From contig NZ_CP085193.1 in the NCBI RefSeq assembly GCF_024298965.1, positions 1,550,001 to 1,614,000 on the forward strand: a stretch of 64,000 nt of DNA, in the 5' to 3' direction. Shown here piece after piece: positions 26,886-36,521 of the stretch. Source of the DNA: Streptomyces rapamycinicus NRRL 5491. GTDB taxonomy: Bacteria; Actinomycetota; Actinomycetes; Streptomycetales; Streptomycetaceae. The notes below the pieces were generated by a model. The model was not told the DNA's origin and did no database searches. It was given only the letters and a program-made list of their open reading frames with translations. A program made the position numbers and the translations under genes. Positions within the stretch are counted from its first letter, which is position 1. Each line of letters begins with the position of its first letter.

Positions 26886-27656
26886 ATGCCCGAATGGCTG
26901 ATTATGACCCTGGTGATGGCCGGGACTTGCGCGGTCGTGGTGACCGGGGCGGTCCTCAACTCCCGCAGACTCGGGGAGGATGACGATCCGGACGAGACCC
27001 CCGATGTCCTCGACTACATGATCATGATGATCGGCGTGGTCTACGCGATCGTGCTGGGCCTGGCCATCGCCGGTGTCTGGGAGGCGCGCTCCGCCGCGCA
27101 GGACGGGGTCCGTACCGAGGCGCAGGCGCTGCACGAGGTGGCCGAGCGGGCGAGCGTCTACCCCCGCCCGGTGCGCGACCGCATCCGCGACGACGTGGAC
27201 ACGTATGTGGACCATGTGGTGCACACCGAGTGGAAGGTGATGCTCGACAAGGGCGAGCTCACCGACCGCGGCACCGAGCTGCTGACCACCCTGCGCCGCG
27301 ATGTCACCCTCGCGGCCCCGCACAACGACCTCCAGTCGCAGGCGTATCAGCCGATGGTGGATCAGGTGGCCGCCGTGGACGACGCGCGCGGCGCCCGGCA
27401 GCAGAGCGCGGGGTCCACCATGCCCCCGCTGGTCTGGTTCGGCCTGGTGCTCGGCGCGGCGCTGGTGATCGGGCTGGTCTTCACCCTGCAGATCCGCCGC
27501 TCGCCCCGGGAGCTGATGCTCGCGGTGATGTTCACCGCGCTCATCGTCTTCCTGCTCTTCCTGGTGTGGGACTTCGACGAGCCCTTCGGACGGTCGGTCG
27601 GCGACTCGACGACGGCCTTCACCGATCTGTTCCCCAGCGCACGGGGAGAGTCTTGA
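26886..27656 (+). CDS. DUF4239-type membrane protein
   Basis: This 256-aa protein has an N-terminal helix (WLIMTLVMAGTCAVVVTGAV), a second helix (YMIMMIGVVYAIVLGLAIAG), an extracytoplasmic domain of about 110 residues, then two more helices (PLVWFGLVLGAALVIGLVFT and the LMLAVMFTALIVFLLFLVW region). This layout is typical of DUF4239 (bestrophin-like) proteins of unknown function. GGGAGG precedes the ATG. Its 3' end overlaps the convergent P450 gene by 38 bases. Confidence 0.8.
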   Translation: MPEWLIMTLVMAGTCAVVVTGAVLNSRRLGEDDDPDETPDVLDYMIMMIGVVYAIVLGLAIAGVWEARSAAQDGVRTEAQALHEVAERASVYPRPVRDRIRDDVDTYVDHVVHTEWKVMLDKGELTDRGTELLTTLRRDVTLAAPHNDLQSQAYQPMVDQVAAVDDARGARQQSAGSTMPPLVWFGLVLGAALVIGLVFTLQIRRSPRELMLAVMFTALIVFLLFLVWDFDEPFGRSVGDSTTAFTDLFPSARGES

Positions 27657-28911
27657 GCCCGTTCTGGAAGTTGGAGGTGAGCCGCACCGGTTCACCGGCC
27701 CGGCGCAGCCCCGGCAGCCGGTCCAGGGCGGCGCGCAGCATGGCCCGCATCTGGACCCGGGCCAGATGCGCGCCCAGGCAGACATGCGGCCCGAAGCCGA
27801 AACTCAGATGGTCGTTGGGGGCGCGGGTGACGTCGAACCGGTCGGGGTCGGTGAAGACCGTCTCGTCGCGGTTGGCCGAGGCGTGGAAGACCACGACCTT
27901 CGCACCGCGCCGGATGAGCTGTCCGCCGAGCTCCACATCGCGGGTGGCGGTGCGCCGGAAGTCGATGACGGGCGGCCAGTAGCGCAGCATCTCCTCCACC
28001 GCGGAGCCGGTCAGCTCGGGCCGGTCGAGCAGCAGCCGCAGGCTCTCGGGGTGGTCGAGCAGGGTGAGCAGCCCGCCCGGGATGCCGTTGCGCAGCGTCT
28101 CGTTGCCCGCCACGGCGAAGAGGAAGAACATGTTCTCGAACTCGTCCCGGCTCAGCCCGCCCTCCCGCATCCGCGCCATCACACTGCCCGGCCGGGGCCG
28201 CTCGGCGAGTGCGTGGGCGTACGCGAACATATCGGCCAGGGCCTCGCGGGAGCGCGGGTTCATCGGCCGGCCGTCCGGGCGGCGCGGCGCCGAGGACGGC
28301 CGGTGGGCGAGGGCGGCGCGCCCGATGGGGCTCAGCTCCTCGCGGGCCGCGGTGGACAGTCCGGCGTAGTCGGCGTCCTGGTAGCCGATGACCCTGCCGG
28401 CCCAGTCGAACAGCAGCCGCCGGTCGCCCTCGGGGACGCCCATCACCTGGGCGAGGGTCCAGACCGGCAGATCGGCGGCGAGCTCCACGAAGTCGGCCTC
28501 ACCGCGCCCGGCCACGGAGTCCACGAGCGCCACCGCGCGCTCCTCGATGGCCGCCTCCAGCTCCCGTACGGCGCGCGGGGTGAAGGCCGCGGCGACGATA
28601 CGGCGGCTGCGGGAGTGGTCGGGCGGGTCCTGGTTGAGCATCATCGCCCGCACGAACTCCAGGTCGGCGGGCGTGTCGGGGTCGCGGATCTGGGTGGCCC
28701 CGAGGTGGGAGGAGAAGACCTCGGGGGTGCGCAGGACGTGTTTGACGTCGGCGTGCCGGAACACCGCCCAGAAGCCGGGGCCGGCCGGCCAGGCCCCGAC
28801 CGCGGGCTCGTCGATCCGGCAGACGGGGCGGGTGGCCCGCAATTCGCCGAACAGGGCGTACGGGACACCGGCGGTGTAGGTCTCGGGGAGGAACGCCTCG
28901 ACAGGGTTCAC
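27619..28911 (-). CDS. Cytochrome P450 (CYP124/125/142-like)
   Basis: This 430-aa cytochrome P450 has the I-helix motif FAVAGNETLRNG (AGNET is typical of the CYP124/125/142 sterol and lipid hydroxylases), the ExxR motif EEMLRYWPP, and the haem loop FGFGPHVCLGAHLAR with ligand Cys378. It would hydroxylate a hydrophobic substrate, such as the side chain of a sterol or methyl-branched lipid. No ferredoxin gene is adjacent. Its placement near thiolase, enoyl-CoA hydratase and acyl-CoA dehydrogenases supports a sterol/terpenoid catabolic role, which is inference. Confidence 0.92.
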   Translation of the reverse strand: MNPVEAFLPETYTAGVPYALFGELRATRPVCRIDEPAVGAWPAGPGFWAVFRHADVKHVLRTPEVFSSHLGATQIRDPDTPADLEFVRAMMLNQDPPDHSRSRRIVAAAFTPRAVRELEAAIEERAVALVDSVAGRGEADFVELAADLPVWTLAQVMGVPEGDRRLLFDWAGRVIGYQDADYAGLSTAAREELSPIGRAALAHRPSSAPRRPDGRPMNPRSREALADMFAYAHALAERPRPGSVMARMREGGLSRDEFENMFFLFAVAGNETLRNGIPGGLLTLLDHPESLRLLLDRPELTGSAVEEMLRYWPPVIDFRRTATRDVELGGQLIRRGAKVVVFHASANRDETVFTDPDRFDVTRAPNDHLSFGFGPHVCLGAHLARVQMRAMLRAALDRLPGLRRAGEPVRLTSNFQNGLKTLPVRWGTDR

Positions 28912-28983
28912 AGCCGAGACCGTACGGCGCCGCCCTCCGGCCCCGTCAAGACACCCCGCGCCGCCCCTTTGCCACCGGCACCC

Positions 28984-29835
<852 letters not shown>

Positions 29836-29941
29836 TGTCTCTCCTGTCGTACGGTGGCGCTCATGTCGCGGTCGCGGTGTCCTGGCACCGCGGTACGGGC
29901 CGGGTGATCACCGGACCGTCCCTGGCGCTAGCCTCGCAGAT

Positions 29942-30403
29942 GTGGTGGACAAACTCCCTCCGTCTTTTGAACGGGGAACCGACGGACCGAAGGTCATCGT
30001 GGCCGGACTGGACGGTTCCGAATCCTCCTGGCGCGCCACGGCCTACGCCGCCGGGCTGGCCAGACGCCAGAAGGCGCTGCTGGTCGTGGTCTACATCCAG
30101 CCGGTGCTGGCCGCGGGGGCGGCGCTCGGTGCCTCGGTGGCCGACACCACAGGTGAGGTGGCCGAGGAGCTGATGCGGGAGATGCGGGAGGCCACCGAGC
30201 GGCTGCGCGGGGTCTTCGAGGTGCGCTGGGAGTTCCACACCTTCCGGGGCGATCCGTACAACGGCCTGGCCCAGGCGGCCGATGAGCTGAAGGCCGACGC
30301 CGTGGTGGTGGGCGCGTCCGAGCAGGCCGGGCACCGTTTCGTCGGCTCGGTGGCCGTACGGCTGGTCAAGGCCGGGCGCTGGCCGGTCACCGTGGTGCCG
30401 TAG
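29942..30403 (+). CDS. Universal stress protein (UspA family)
   Basis: This 153-aa single-domain Usp protein has the first strand KVIVAGLDGSESSWRATAYA and the nucleotide-site region DAVVVGASEQAGHRFVGSVA followed by RLVKAGRWPVTVVP, close to the ATP-binding G-x2-G-x9-G(S/T) pattern. Start choice: GTG at 29942 or 29945, where homology begins. A longer frame from 29801 would overlap the divergent metallophosphoesterase. A dodecin gene follows 87 bases downstream, so both may belong to a stress/flavin set. Confidence 0.85.
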   Translation: MVDKLPPSFERGTDGPKVIVAGLDGSESSWRATAYAAGLARRQKALLVVVYIQPVLAAGAALGASVADTTGEVAEELMREMREATERLRGVFEVRWEFHTFRGDPYNGLAQAADELKADAVVVGASEQAGHRFVGSVAVRLVKAGRWPVTVVP

Positions 30404-30490
30404 GGGCCGCCCGTCCGGCTCGCGGAGCCCGGCGCGGTGAGGCACCGTGGGAGAAGCGAACGGACCACCCCACGGACCGGGGAGACTGCG

Positions 30491-30727
30491 ATGGCCCACA
30501 CCTACCGGGTGACCGAGATCGTCGGCTCGTCCTCCGAGAGCGTCGACGACGCGATCCGCTGCGCCATCGGCCGTGCCTCGAAGACGCTCCGGAATCTTGA
30601 TTGGTTCGAGGTCGGCCAGGTGCGCGGGCATATCGAGAACGGCCGGATCGCGCACTACCAGGTCGGGCTGAAGGTCGGATTCCGGCTCGAGGACCCCGAC
30701 GCCGGCTCCGGGGACCGGACCGGCTGA
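30491..30727 (+). CDS. Dodecin flavin-binding protein
   Basis: This 78-aa dodecin forms a hollow dodecamer that stores flavin or CoA-related ligands. The sequence MAHTYRVTEIVGSSSESVDD with the helix AIRCAIGRASKTLRNLDWFE and strand HYQVGLKVGFRL matches the family throughout, including the ligand-stacking Trp in LDWFEV. GGGGAGA precedes the ATG. It lies downstream of the universal stress protein. Confidence 0.93.
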   Translation: MAHTYRVTEIVGSSSESVDDAIRCAIGRASKTLRNLDWFEVGQVRGHIENGRIAHYQVGLKVGFRLEDPDAGSGDRTG

Positions 30728-30734
30728 CCCCGGC

Positions 30735-31802
30735 TCAGCCACGGGGCACGACGGTGGACAGCACGGACGGCAGCGGATACCAGTCGGCGGTCGCGAAGCT
30801 GGCGTGCCGGGCGGCGAGTTCGGACACCCGGTCCCGTGCCTGGGTCTCGGTGGGGTTGGTGCCGTCGATCGGGGGCGCCACGTTGTGCGCGTCCGTCATG
30901 ATCAGCAGGTAGTGGCGGTCGTCGTACCAGGCGGTGTCGATACCGCTGGCGACATACGTGGACGCGTCACCGTCGAAGAGCGCGAACCACGGCCGGAGGG
31001 CGGCGTCGGTGTAGCGGGTGCGCGGGTCGCCCGGGGCGGCGCCGTGGACGGCGGGGAAGGCGGCGGCCTGGCCGAGCTTCCCGGCGGCGGACAGGTCCCG
31101 CAGATGGGTGGCGTATTCGCGGTCGGTCCACAGCGTGTCGAGGGGGTTGTTCTCCTCGACCGTGCCGGGTATCAGCTCGACGATGAACTTGCCCGCGAGC
31201 GCCGAGCGGGACGGCCAGCCGCCCGCCCGGACCGCCTCGTCGAGGGTGGCGTGGCCGCCCACCACATCCGCCGGGCGCAGCACCGCGTCGCCCAGGGTGG
31301 CGCCGAGGAGGGCGTCGAGGTCGGCCGGGCCGCGCGCCTTCTTGCCGTTGAAGCCGTCCTTCATCTCCACCTTGACGAGGATGGGACGGTGCCCCGGATG
31401 GGCCTGGTGCCAGGCCCGCATGTCGGCGAGGCAGCCGGCCAGGCTCTGGTCGCGGGGCTTGGTGCGCAGCTCGTCCGGGCCCGCGGCGTTCTCGCAGTTG
31501 TTGTCGTTGCCGAGCGGGTTGGAGTGCGAGACCCGCCAGCCGGCGCCGAAGGCGTTGGTCCACACATCGAGTTCCAGGAGCGAGGCTCCGGAGTCCAGCG
31601 CGTCGGCGAGGTAGGGGTACTTGGCCTTCTCGTAGGCGTTGTGCACGCCCACCGAGGTGGTGGCGGAGTAGGACGGATCGTCCGTGGTGGCGGGCCGGGC
31701 CTCGGCCGGTGCCGTCAGACACAGTGCGGCGGCCGCCGCGGCGACCGCCACCGTTCCCGTGCGCCGGGCATGACCGCGCGCCGGACTCCCCACCCTGCCC
31801 AT
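30735..31802 (-). CDS. Secreted phosphatidylinositol-specific phospholipase C (Ca2+-dependent type)
   Basis: This 355-aa protein has a signal peptide (TVAVAAAAAALCLTAPAEARP) and a TIM-barrel PI-PLC domain. Visible features are VGVHNAYEKAKYPYLADALD with the first catalytic His, LLELDVWTNAFGAGWRVSHS with metal-binding acidic residues and the second His, and ILVKVEMKDGFNG. This pattern matches the calcium-dependent PI-PLC described from Streptomyces, which cleaves phosphatidylinositol outside the cell. It is convergent with the dodecin gene, only 7 bases apart. Confidence 0.85.
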   Translation of the reverse strand: MGRVGSPARGHARRTGTVAVAAAAAALCLTAPAEARPATTDDPSYSATTSVGVHNAYEKAKYPYLADALDSGASLLELDVWTNAFGAGWRVSHSNPLGNDNNCENAAGPDELRTKPRDQSLAGCLADMRAWHQAHPGHRPILVKVEMKDGFNGKKARGPADLDALLGATLGDAVLRPADVVGGHATLDEAVRAGGWPSRSALAGKFIVELIPGTVEENNPLDTLWTDREYATHLRDLSAAGKLGQAAAFPAVHGAAPGDPRTRYTDAALRPWFALFDGDASTYVASGIDTAWYDDRHYLLIMTDAHNVAPPIDGTNPTETQARDRVSELAARHASFATADWYPLPSVLSTVVPRG

Positions 31803-31990
31803 GTGTCCCCACCCTCGTCGATGTCCCGGCCAACTGGGCAGAAGCGTACGGGAGTCGCGTCATGGGTTACGAGCGGACATGGGTCACAGCGGTACGGGCC
31901 CGGCGGCGTGCTGCCGCTGGGCCCGTCTCATGTGCCGCGTCTCACACGGCTGGGCGTCCGAGGTCGTTCGGGGGCAAGGGGCGGGCCCCG

Positions 31991-33079
31991 TCAGGGCCGC
32001 TCCCCCACGCCGGTCGTCGCGGCCTCGCGCGCCCGTCCGCCGGGCAGCTTGGGGGCCAGCGGCGCGGTCTGGTCCATCCCGGTGCCGCGCCGCAGCCCGG
32101 TGAGGAACTCGTGGAGCGTCTCGACGGCGGTGTGCCGGGGCCGCCAGCCCAGTTCCTCCTGGGCGCGGGTGGTGTCCATCAGCGGGAGCCGCAGGGCGGC
32201 GTCGAACAGCTGGGGCGAGGGCGGCAGCAGATGCAGATGCCAGGCCGTGGCCATGGCCGAGCGGGCGGCGAAGCGCGGGATCCGCATCGTCCGCGCGTCG
32301 AGCAGCCCGGCCAGCGTCTCGCCGTCCACCGGCGGTTCGGCCGCGAGGTTGAAGGCGCCGCGCACCTGACGGCCGAGCGCCAGCCGGTACGCCTCGGCGG
32401 CGTCGTCGGTGTGCAGCACCTGGAGCCGCAGTCCGGGCAGGTCGAAGACGGCGGGCAGGAAGGTGGAGCGGACCAGCCGCCGGGGCACGAACGGGCCCAT
32501 GAACAGCCGGCGCTGCTCGGCCGCCGCCTCCTCCTTGAAGAGGAAGCCGGGCCGCATCCGTACCACCCGGACCTGCGGATGCTCCCGTTCGAAGGCGTCC
32601 AGCATCCGCTCCACATACGCCTTCTCACGGCAGTACGCGGCCTCCGGCCAGCCGTCGGTGGGCCAGGACTCGTCCACCGGGCGGCCGTCCTCGGGGCCGG
32701 GCGAGTAGGCGCCCACCGAGGAGGCGTACACCAGTACCGGCACCTCGGCCCGTGCCACCGCCTCGAAGACCCGCTTGCTGCCGAGGACATTGGTGTCCCA
32801 GGTGACGGCGGGCCGGTGGCTGGGCTGGATCAGCCAGGCGAGGTGGATGACCGCGTCGGCGCCCTCGAAGTGCCGTACGAGGTCGGCCTCCTCACCCGCG
32901 TCCCGCCCGATGTCCGCCCGTACCCAGGTGGTCTTCGGCGGCGACCAGCTGGGCACCCTGCGGGCGACGCCCACGATGGACTCGATGTCCGGGGCCTCGC
33001 CGAGCGCGCGGACGACGCTCGTACCGGCGTTGCCGGTGGCCCCGACCACCACCACGCGCATTCCGTGCTTGACACCCAT
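31991..33079 (-). CDS. NAD-dependent epimerase/dehydratase family protein
   Basis: This 362-aa extended SDR has the Rossmann motif VVVVGATGNAGTSVVRALG, YASSVGAYSPG, and Tyr/Lys as YCREK. The C-terminal region is specific for this subgroup (LGWRPRHTAVETLHEFLTGL). The substrate is likely a sugar nucleotide or similar, but no pathway can be named. The ATG at 33079 has GGAG 8 bases upstream, and an internal ATG at 33061 is possible. It is last in a minus-strand run with transketolase and NDH-2. Confidence 0.8.
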   Translation of the reverse strand: MGVKHGMRVVVVGATGNAGTSVVRALGEAPDIESIVGVARRVPSWSPPKTTWVRADIGRDAGEEADLVRHFEGADAVIHLAWLIQPSHRPAVTWDTNVLGSKRVFEAVARAEVPVLVYASSVGAYSPGPEDGRPVDESWPTDGWPEAAYCREKAYVERMLDAFEREHPQVRVVRMRPGFLFKEEAAAEQRRLFMGPFVPRRLVRSTFLPAVFDLPGLRLQVLHTDDAAEAYRLALGRQVRGAFNLAAEPPVDGETLAGLLDARTMRIPRFAARSAMATAWHLHLLPPSPQLFDAALRLPLMDTTRAQEELGWRPRHTAVETLHEFLTGLRRGTGMDQTAPLAPKLPGGRAREAATTGVGERP

Positions 33080-33119
33080 GAGTCCGCTCCTTCCGGCAGT
33101 GTCGTGTCCTCAGCCGTCC

Positions 33120-33180
33120 CGGTCTCAGCCCTGGTCCGGCCCTGGTTCCGGTCCCGGTCCTGGTCCCGGTCCTGGTTTCA
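33120..33180. repeat. CCTGGTCC/CCGGTCC low-complexity tract
   Basis: The 98-base gap between transketolase and the epimerase holds about seven degenerate copies of an 6-8 base unit such as TCCTGGTCCCGG. It may slow transcription or be a slippage-prone microsatellite. Nothing else is seen in the gap. Confidence 0.6.
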
Positions 33181-35013
33181 GCCCTTGCCGATCAGCTGCC
33201 GCGCGGCCGTGACGATCGCGTCCGCGTCGATTCCCGCGTCGCTCAACTGCTCCTCGGGGGTCGAGGAGGCCGGCATCATGCGCACCGCGAGCCGGATCAT
33301 CCGGGGCACCGGACGGCCGTCGCCAAACGCCTCGAGCACCGCGTCGCCCAGTCCGCCCTCGGGGTGGTGGTCCTCCACGGTGACCAGCCGGCCCGTCGCC
33401 TCGGCGGCGGCGCGCAGCGTCTCGGCGTCCACCGGCTTGAGCGAGTACAGGTCGATGACGCGGGCCGGGATGCCCTCCTGGGCCAGCCGGTCGGCGGCCT
33501 CGACGGCCTCGTGCAGGGTGACCCCGGCGCCGACCAGGGTGACCCGGTCGTCGTCGCCGGCGCGCACCACCTTGGAGCCGCCGATGGGGAAGCTCTCGGT
33601 GGGCGGGTAGATGACCGGCGTTCCGCCGCGGGTGGTGCGCAGATAGCGGATGCCGGACTGCTCCGCCATGGCCGCGGTCAGCTGGGCGGTCTGGTTGGCG
33701 TCACACGGGTAGAGCACCGTGCTGCCGTGCACCGCCCGCATGGCGGCCAGGTCCTCCAGGCCCATCTGCGAGGGTCCGTCCTCACCGATGGCCACCCCGG
33801 CGTGGGAGCCGATGAGGTTGAGGTCGGCGTCGCTGATGGAGGCCATCCGGATGAAGTCGTAGGCCCGGGCGAAGAAGGCCGCGAAGGTGGAGACGTACGG
33901 GTTCCAGCCGCGGGTCTGCATGCCGACGGCCGCGGCCACCAGTTGCTGCTCGGCGATGAAGAACTCGAAGTACCGCTCGGGGTGCTCCTTGTGGAAGTAC
34001 TCCAGCCGGGTGGAGTCGCCCACCTCGCCGTCGAGCGCCACCACATCGCCGCGGGCGGTGCCGACGGCGGCCACCGCCTCGCCGAACGCGTCACGGCTGG
34101 GCACCGAGTCGCCGGTGTTGTAGCGCGGCAGCGCCAGCGGGCCCTCGGACGCGGGCCGGGTGGGGGTCACCGAGGGCGGGCCGAGCACCGGTACGGCCAT
34201 GTTGCGTACGCCGCCGAGCTCGGCGATGGCCTCGTCCGCGTTCTTCAGCGGCTTGCCGTGCATGCCCTCGCGGTTCTCCACCGAGGCCACGCCACGGCCC
34301 TTCATAGTGCGGGCGATGATGGCGGTGGGGCGGCCGACGGTGGACAGCGCCTCGGCGTAGGCGCGGTCGATGGCCTCGATGTCATGGCCGTCGATCTCGA
34401 TGGTGTGCCAGTCGAAGGCGCGGATGCGCCGGGCGTAGGCGTCCAGGTCCCATTCGTGGCGGGTGGGCCCGCGCTGGCCGAGCCGGTTCACATCGATGAT
34501 GGCGGTGAGGTTGTCCAGCCGCTCGTAGCCCGCGTGCTCGAACGCCTCCCACATCGAGCCCTCGGCCATCTCGCTGTCGCCGCACAGCACCCAGACGCGG
34601 TAGGGCACATGGTCCAGCCGCTTGCCGCTCATCGCCGTGCCCACGCCGTACGGCAGGCCCTGTCCGAGCGATCCGGTGGCCACGTCCACCCACGGCAGCC
34701 GGGGGGTGGGGTGGCCCTCCAGCCTGCTGCCGCGCTTGCGGAAGGTGATGAACTCCTCGTCGCGGAGCGCCCCGGCCGCCTTGTACACCGAGTACAGCAG
34801 CGGGGAGGCATGGCCCTTGGAGAAGATCAGGTGGTCATTGCCCGGGTGTTCGGGCTGCTCGAAGTCATAGCGCAGATGGTTTCCCATCAGGACGGCCAAC
34901 AGGTCCGCCGCCGACATCGACGACGTGGGATGGCCGGACCCGGCGGCCGCGGCGGCGCGCACCGAGTCCACACGGAGCTGCTGCCCGAGCTCGCTGAGCT
35001 GTTCGTGTCGCAT
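33178..35013 (-). CDS. tkt: Transketolase
   Basis: This 611-aa thiamine-diphosphate enzyme would move two-carbon units in the pentose phosphate pathway. The TPP motif reads VLCGDSEMAEGSMWEAFEHA followed by IIDVN. Other signatures are SGHPTSSMSAADLLAVLM, FSKGHASPLLYSVYKAAGAL and GLEDLAAMRAVHGSTVLYPC. At 611 aa it belongs to the shorter, human-like type rather than the longer E. coli type, so it may be an accessory enzyme. The ATG has AAGGAG 4 bases upstream. It follows the NDH-2 gene by 17 bases. Confidence 0.92.
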   Translation of the reverse strand: MRHEQLSELGQQLRVDSVRAAAAAGSGHPTSSMSAADLLAVLMGNHLRYDFEQPEHPGNDHLIFSKGHASPLLYSVYKAAGALRDEEFITFRKRGSRLEGHPTPRLPWVDVATGSLGQGLPYGVGTAMSGKRLDHVPYRVWVLCGDSEMAEGSMWEAFEHAGYERLDNLTAIIDVNRLGQRGPTRHEWDLDAYARRIRAFDWHTIEIDGHDIEAIDRAYAEALSTVGRPTAIIARTMKGRGVASVENREGMHGKPLKNADEAIAELGGVRNMAVPVLGPPSVTPTRPASEGPLALPRYNTGDSVPSRDAFGEAVAAVGTARGDVVALDGEVGDSTRLEYFHKEHPERYFEFFIAEQQLVAAAVGMQTRGWNPYVSTFAAFFARAYDFIRMASISDADLNLIGSHAGVAIGEDGPSQMGLEDLAAMRAVHGSTVLYPCDANQTAQLTAAMAEQSGIRYLRTTRGGTPVIYPPTESFPIGGSKVVRAGDDDRVTLVGAGVTLHEAVEAADRLAQEGIPARVIDLYSLKPVDAETLRAAAEATGRLVTVEDHHPEGGLGDAVLEAFGDGRPVPRMIRLAVRMMPASSTPEEQLSDAGIDADAIVTAARQLIGKG

Positions 35014-35030
35014 TGTTCTCCTTCCAGGTT

Positions 35031-36356
35031 CTACCGGCGGTCGGCCGCCGCCCGGGCGGTCTGCGCGACTTCGGGCGACTCGGTGTCCAGCGGCACCGCC
35101 CAGGGCGGGACCATCCCGAGCTGTACCCCCTGGCGTGGCAGCACCGCGTCGAGCAGCCAGTCGGCGGCGACCCGGACCCGGTTCCCCGGCATCGCCATCA
35201 GGTGGTAGCCGCGGGTGACCGCGTTGGCGACCGGCCCGGACAGCGGGATGTGCAGCGGGTCCGCGGCCGCCTGCACCCCGCCGAGGTCGACGGTGAACCC
35301 GAGGTCGTGGTGTTTGTACGGCTTGGCGGTGCCGCGCCCGAGGGACGCCAGGACGTTGTGGCCGGCGACCTTCCCCTGCCGCTGGGCGTGCTGCGCGGTC
35401 ATCGGGGTGAACTGGCCCGGCCGGGTCAGATCGGGCACCGCGGCGGCGTCCCCGCAGGCCAGCACGTCGGGATAGCCGGGCACGGCCAGATACTGGTCGG
35501 CCCTCAGCCGGCCGCGTTCGGTCGGCACCCCGAGCTGCTCCACCAGCGGGTCGGGGCGCACCCCGACACACCAGATCAGCGACCGGGTGTCGACGAACTC
35601 GCCGTCGTCCAGCAGCACCCCCTCCGAAGTGGCCTCCTTGACCGAGGTGCGGGTGCGGACCTCCACACCCCGTTTGCGCAGCACCCGGTCGGCCGTGCGG
35701 GACAGCTTCTCGTCCAGCTCGGGAAGGACCCGGGGGGCGATGTCGAGCAGCATCCAGCGGGGCCGCGGCGCATCGCGCAGCGAGGTGTTCTTCCGCGCGA
35801 GCGAGTCGGTGAAGAGCACCCCGTGGGCGGCCACCTCGGTGCCGGTGTAACCGGCGCCGACCACCACGAAGGTGCGGCGGGCCGCCCGCTCCCGGGGGTC
35901 GGCGGCGGTGCCGGACATCTCGATCTGCCGGGTCATGTGGTCGCGCAGGTAGAGCGCCTCGGGCATGCCGCGGAAGCCGTGGGCGTGCTCGGCCACTCCG
36001 GGAATCGGCAGCAGTTTGTTGACGCTGCCCACGGAGAGGACGAGCCGGTCGTAATCCATCTCGCCGGACCGTCCGTCCGGGTCCCGCCAGGCGATCTTGC
36101 GGGCGTCCAGGTCGACGCCGTGCACCTCGCCCAGCACCAGCCGGACGTGCGGCAGGGTGCCGGTGAGGGAGACCGAGACACGCCGGGGTTCCAGGATCCC
36201 GGCCGCCACTTCGGGCAGCAGGGGCAGATACAGGAAGTAGTCATTGGGATTGATCAGGACGATGTCCGCCGCGCCGCGCAGGGTGCGGGAGAGCGTACGG
36301 GCTGCCTGATAACCGGCGAATCCGGCACCGACGATCACTATGCGTACTGGGCTCAC
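35031..36356 (-). CDS. ndh: Type II NADH dehydrogenase (FAD-dependent)
   Basis: This 441-aa protein has two Rossmann motifs, RIVIVGAGFAGYQAARTLSR (FAD) and TFVVVGAGYTGTEVAAHGVL (NADH), and VLACGDAAAVPDL in the C-terminal FAD site. It would pass electrons from NADH to menaquinone without pumping protons. The GTG at 36356 is preferred because the FAD motif starts right after it, and GGGAG lies upstream. A longer frame to 36416 is not conserved. It shares a strand and close spacing with transketolase. Confidence 0.88.
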   Translation of the reverse strand: MSPVRIVIVGAGFAGYQAARTLSRTLRGAADIVLINPNDYFLYLPLLPEVAAGILEPRRVSVSLTGTLPHVRLVLGEVHGVDLDARKIAWRDPDGRSGEMDYDRLVLSVGSVNKLLPIPGVAEHAHGFRGMPEALYLRDHMTRQIEMSGTAADPRERAARRTFVVVGAGYTGTEVAAHGVLFTDSLARKNTSLRDAPRPRWMLLDIAPRVLPELDEKLSRTADRVLRKRGVEVRTRTSVKEATSEGVLLDDGEFVDTRSLIWCVGVRPDPLVEQLGVPTERGRLRADQYLAVPGYPDVLACGDAAAVPDLTRPGQFTPMTAQHAQRQGKVAGHNVLASLGRGTAKPYKHHDLGFTVDLGGVQAAADPLHIPLSGPVANAVTRGYHLMAMPGNRVRVAADWLLDAVLPRQGVQLGMVPPWAVPLDTESPEVAQTARAAADRR

Positions 36357-36521
36357 ACGAATCTCCCGGGCATACGGGGCCAGGGAGCTCCAAGTGCCCG
36401 TGAGAGTCCGGACCAAACGTGGGGCCCGGCCGGCCCCGCCCCCGGGGCCGTGTTCCGGGGGCGGTTCCCGGCGGCGGTTCCCGGGGCGTCGGGGCGCGTG
36501 GGCCCCAGTGGCGCGGGTGCG

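Noticed and set aside
33178..35571. Longer transketolase start at 35571
   Set aside because: The extension overlaps the NDH-2 gene and has no conservation. The ATG at 35013 has AAGGAG upstream and begins the family N-terminus.
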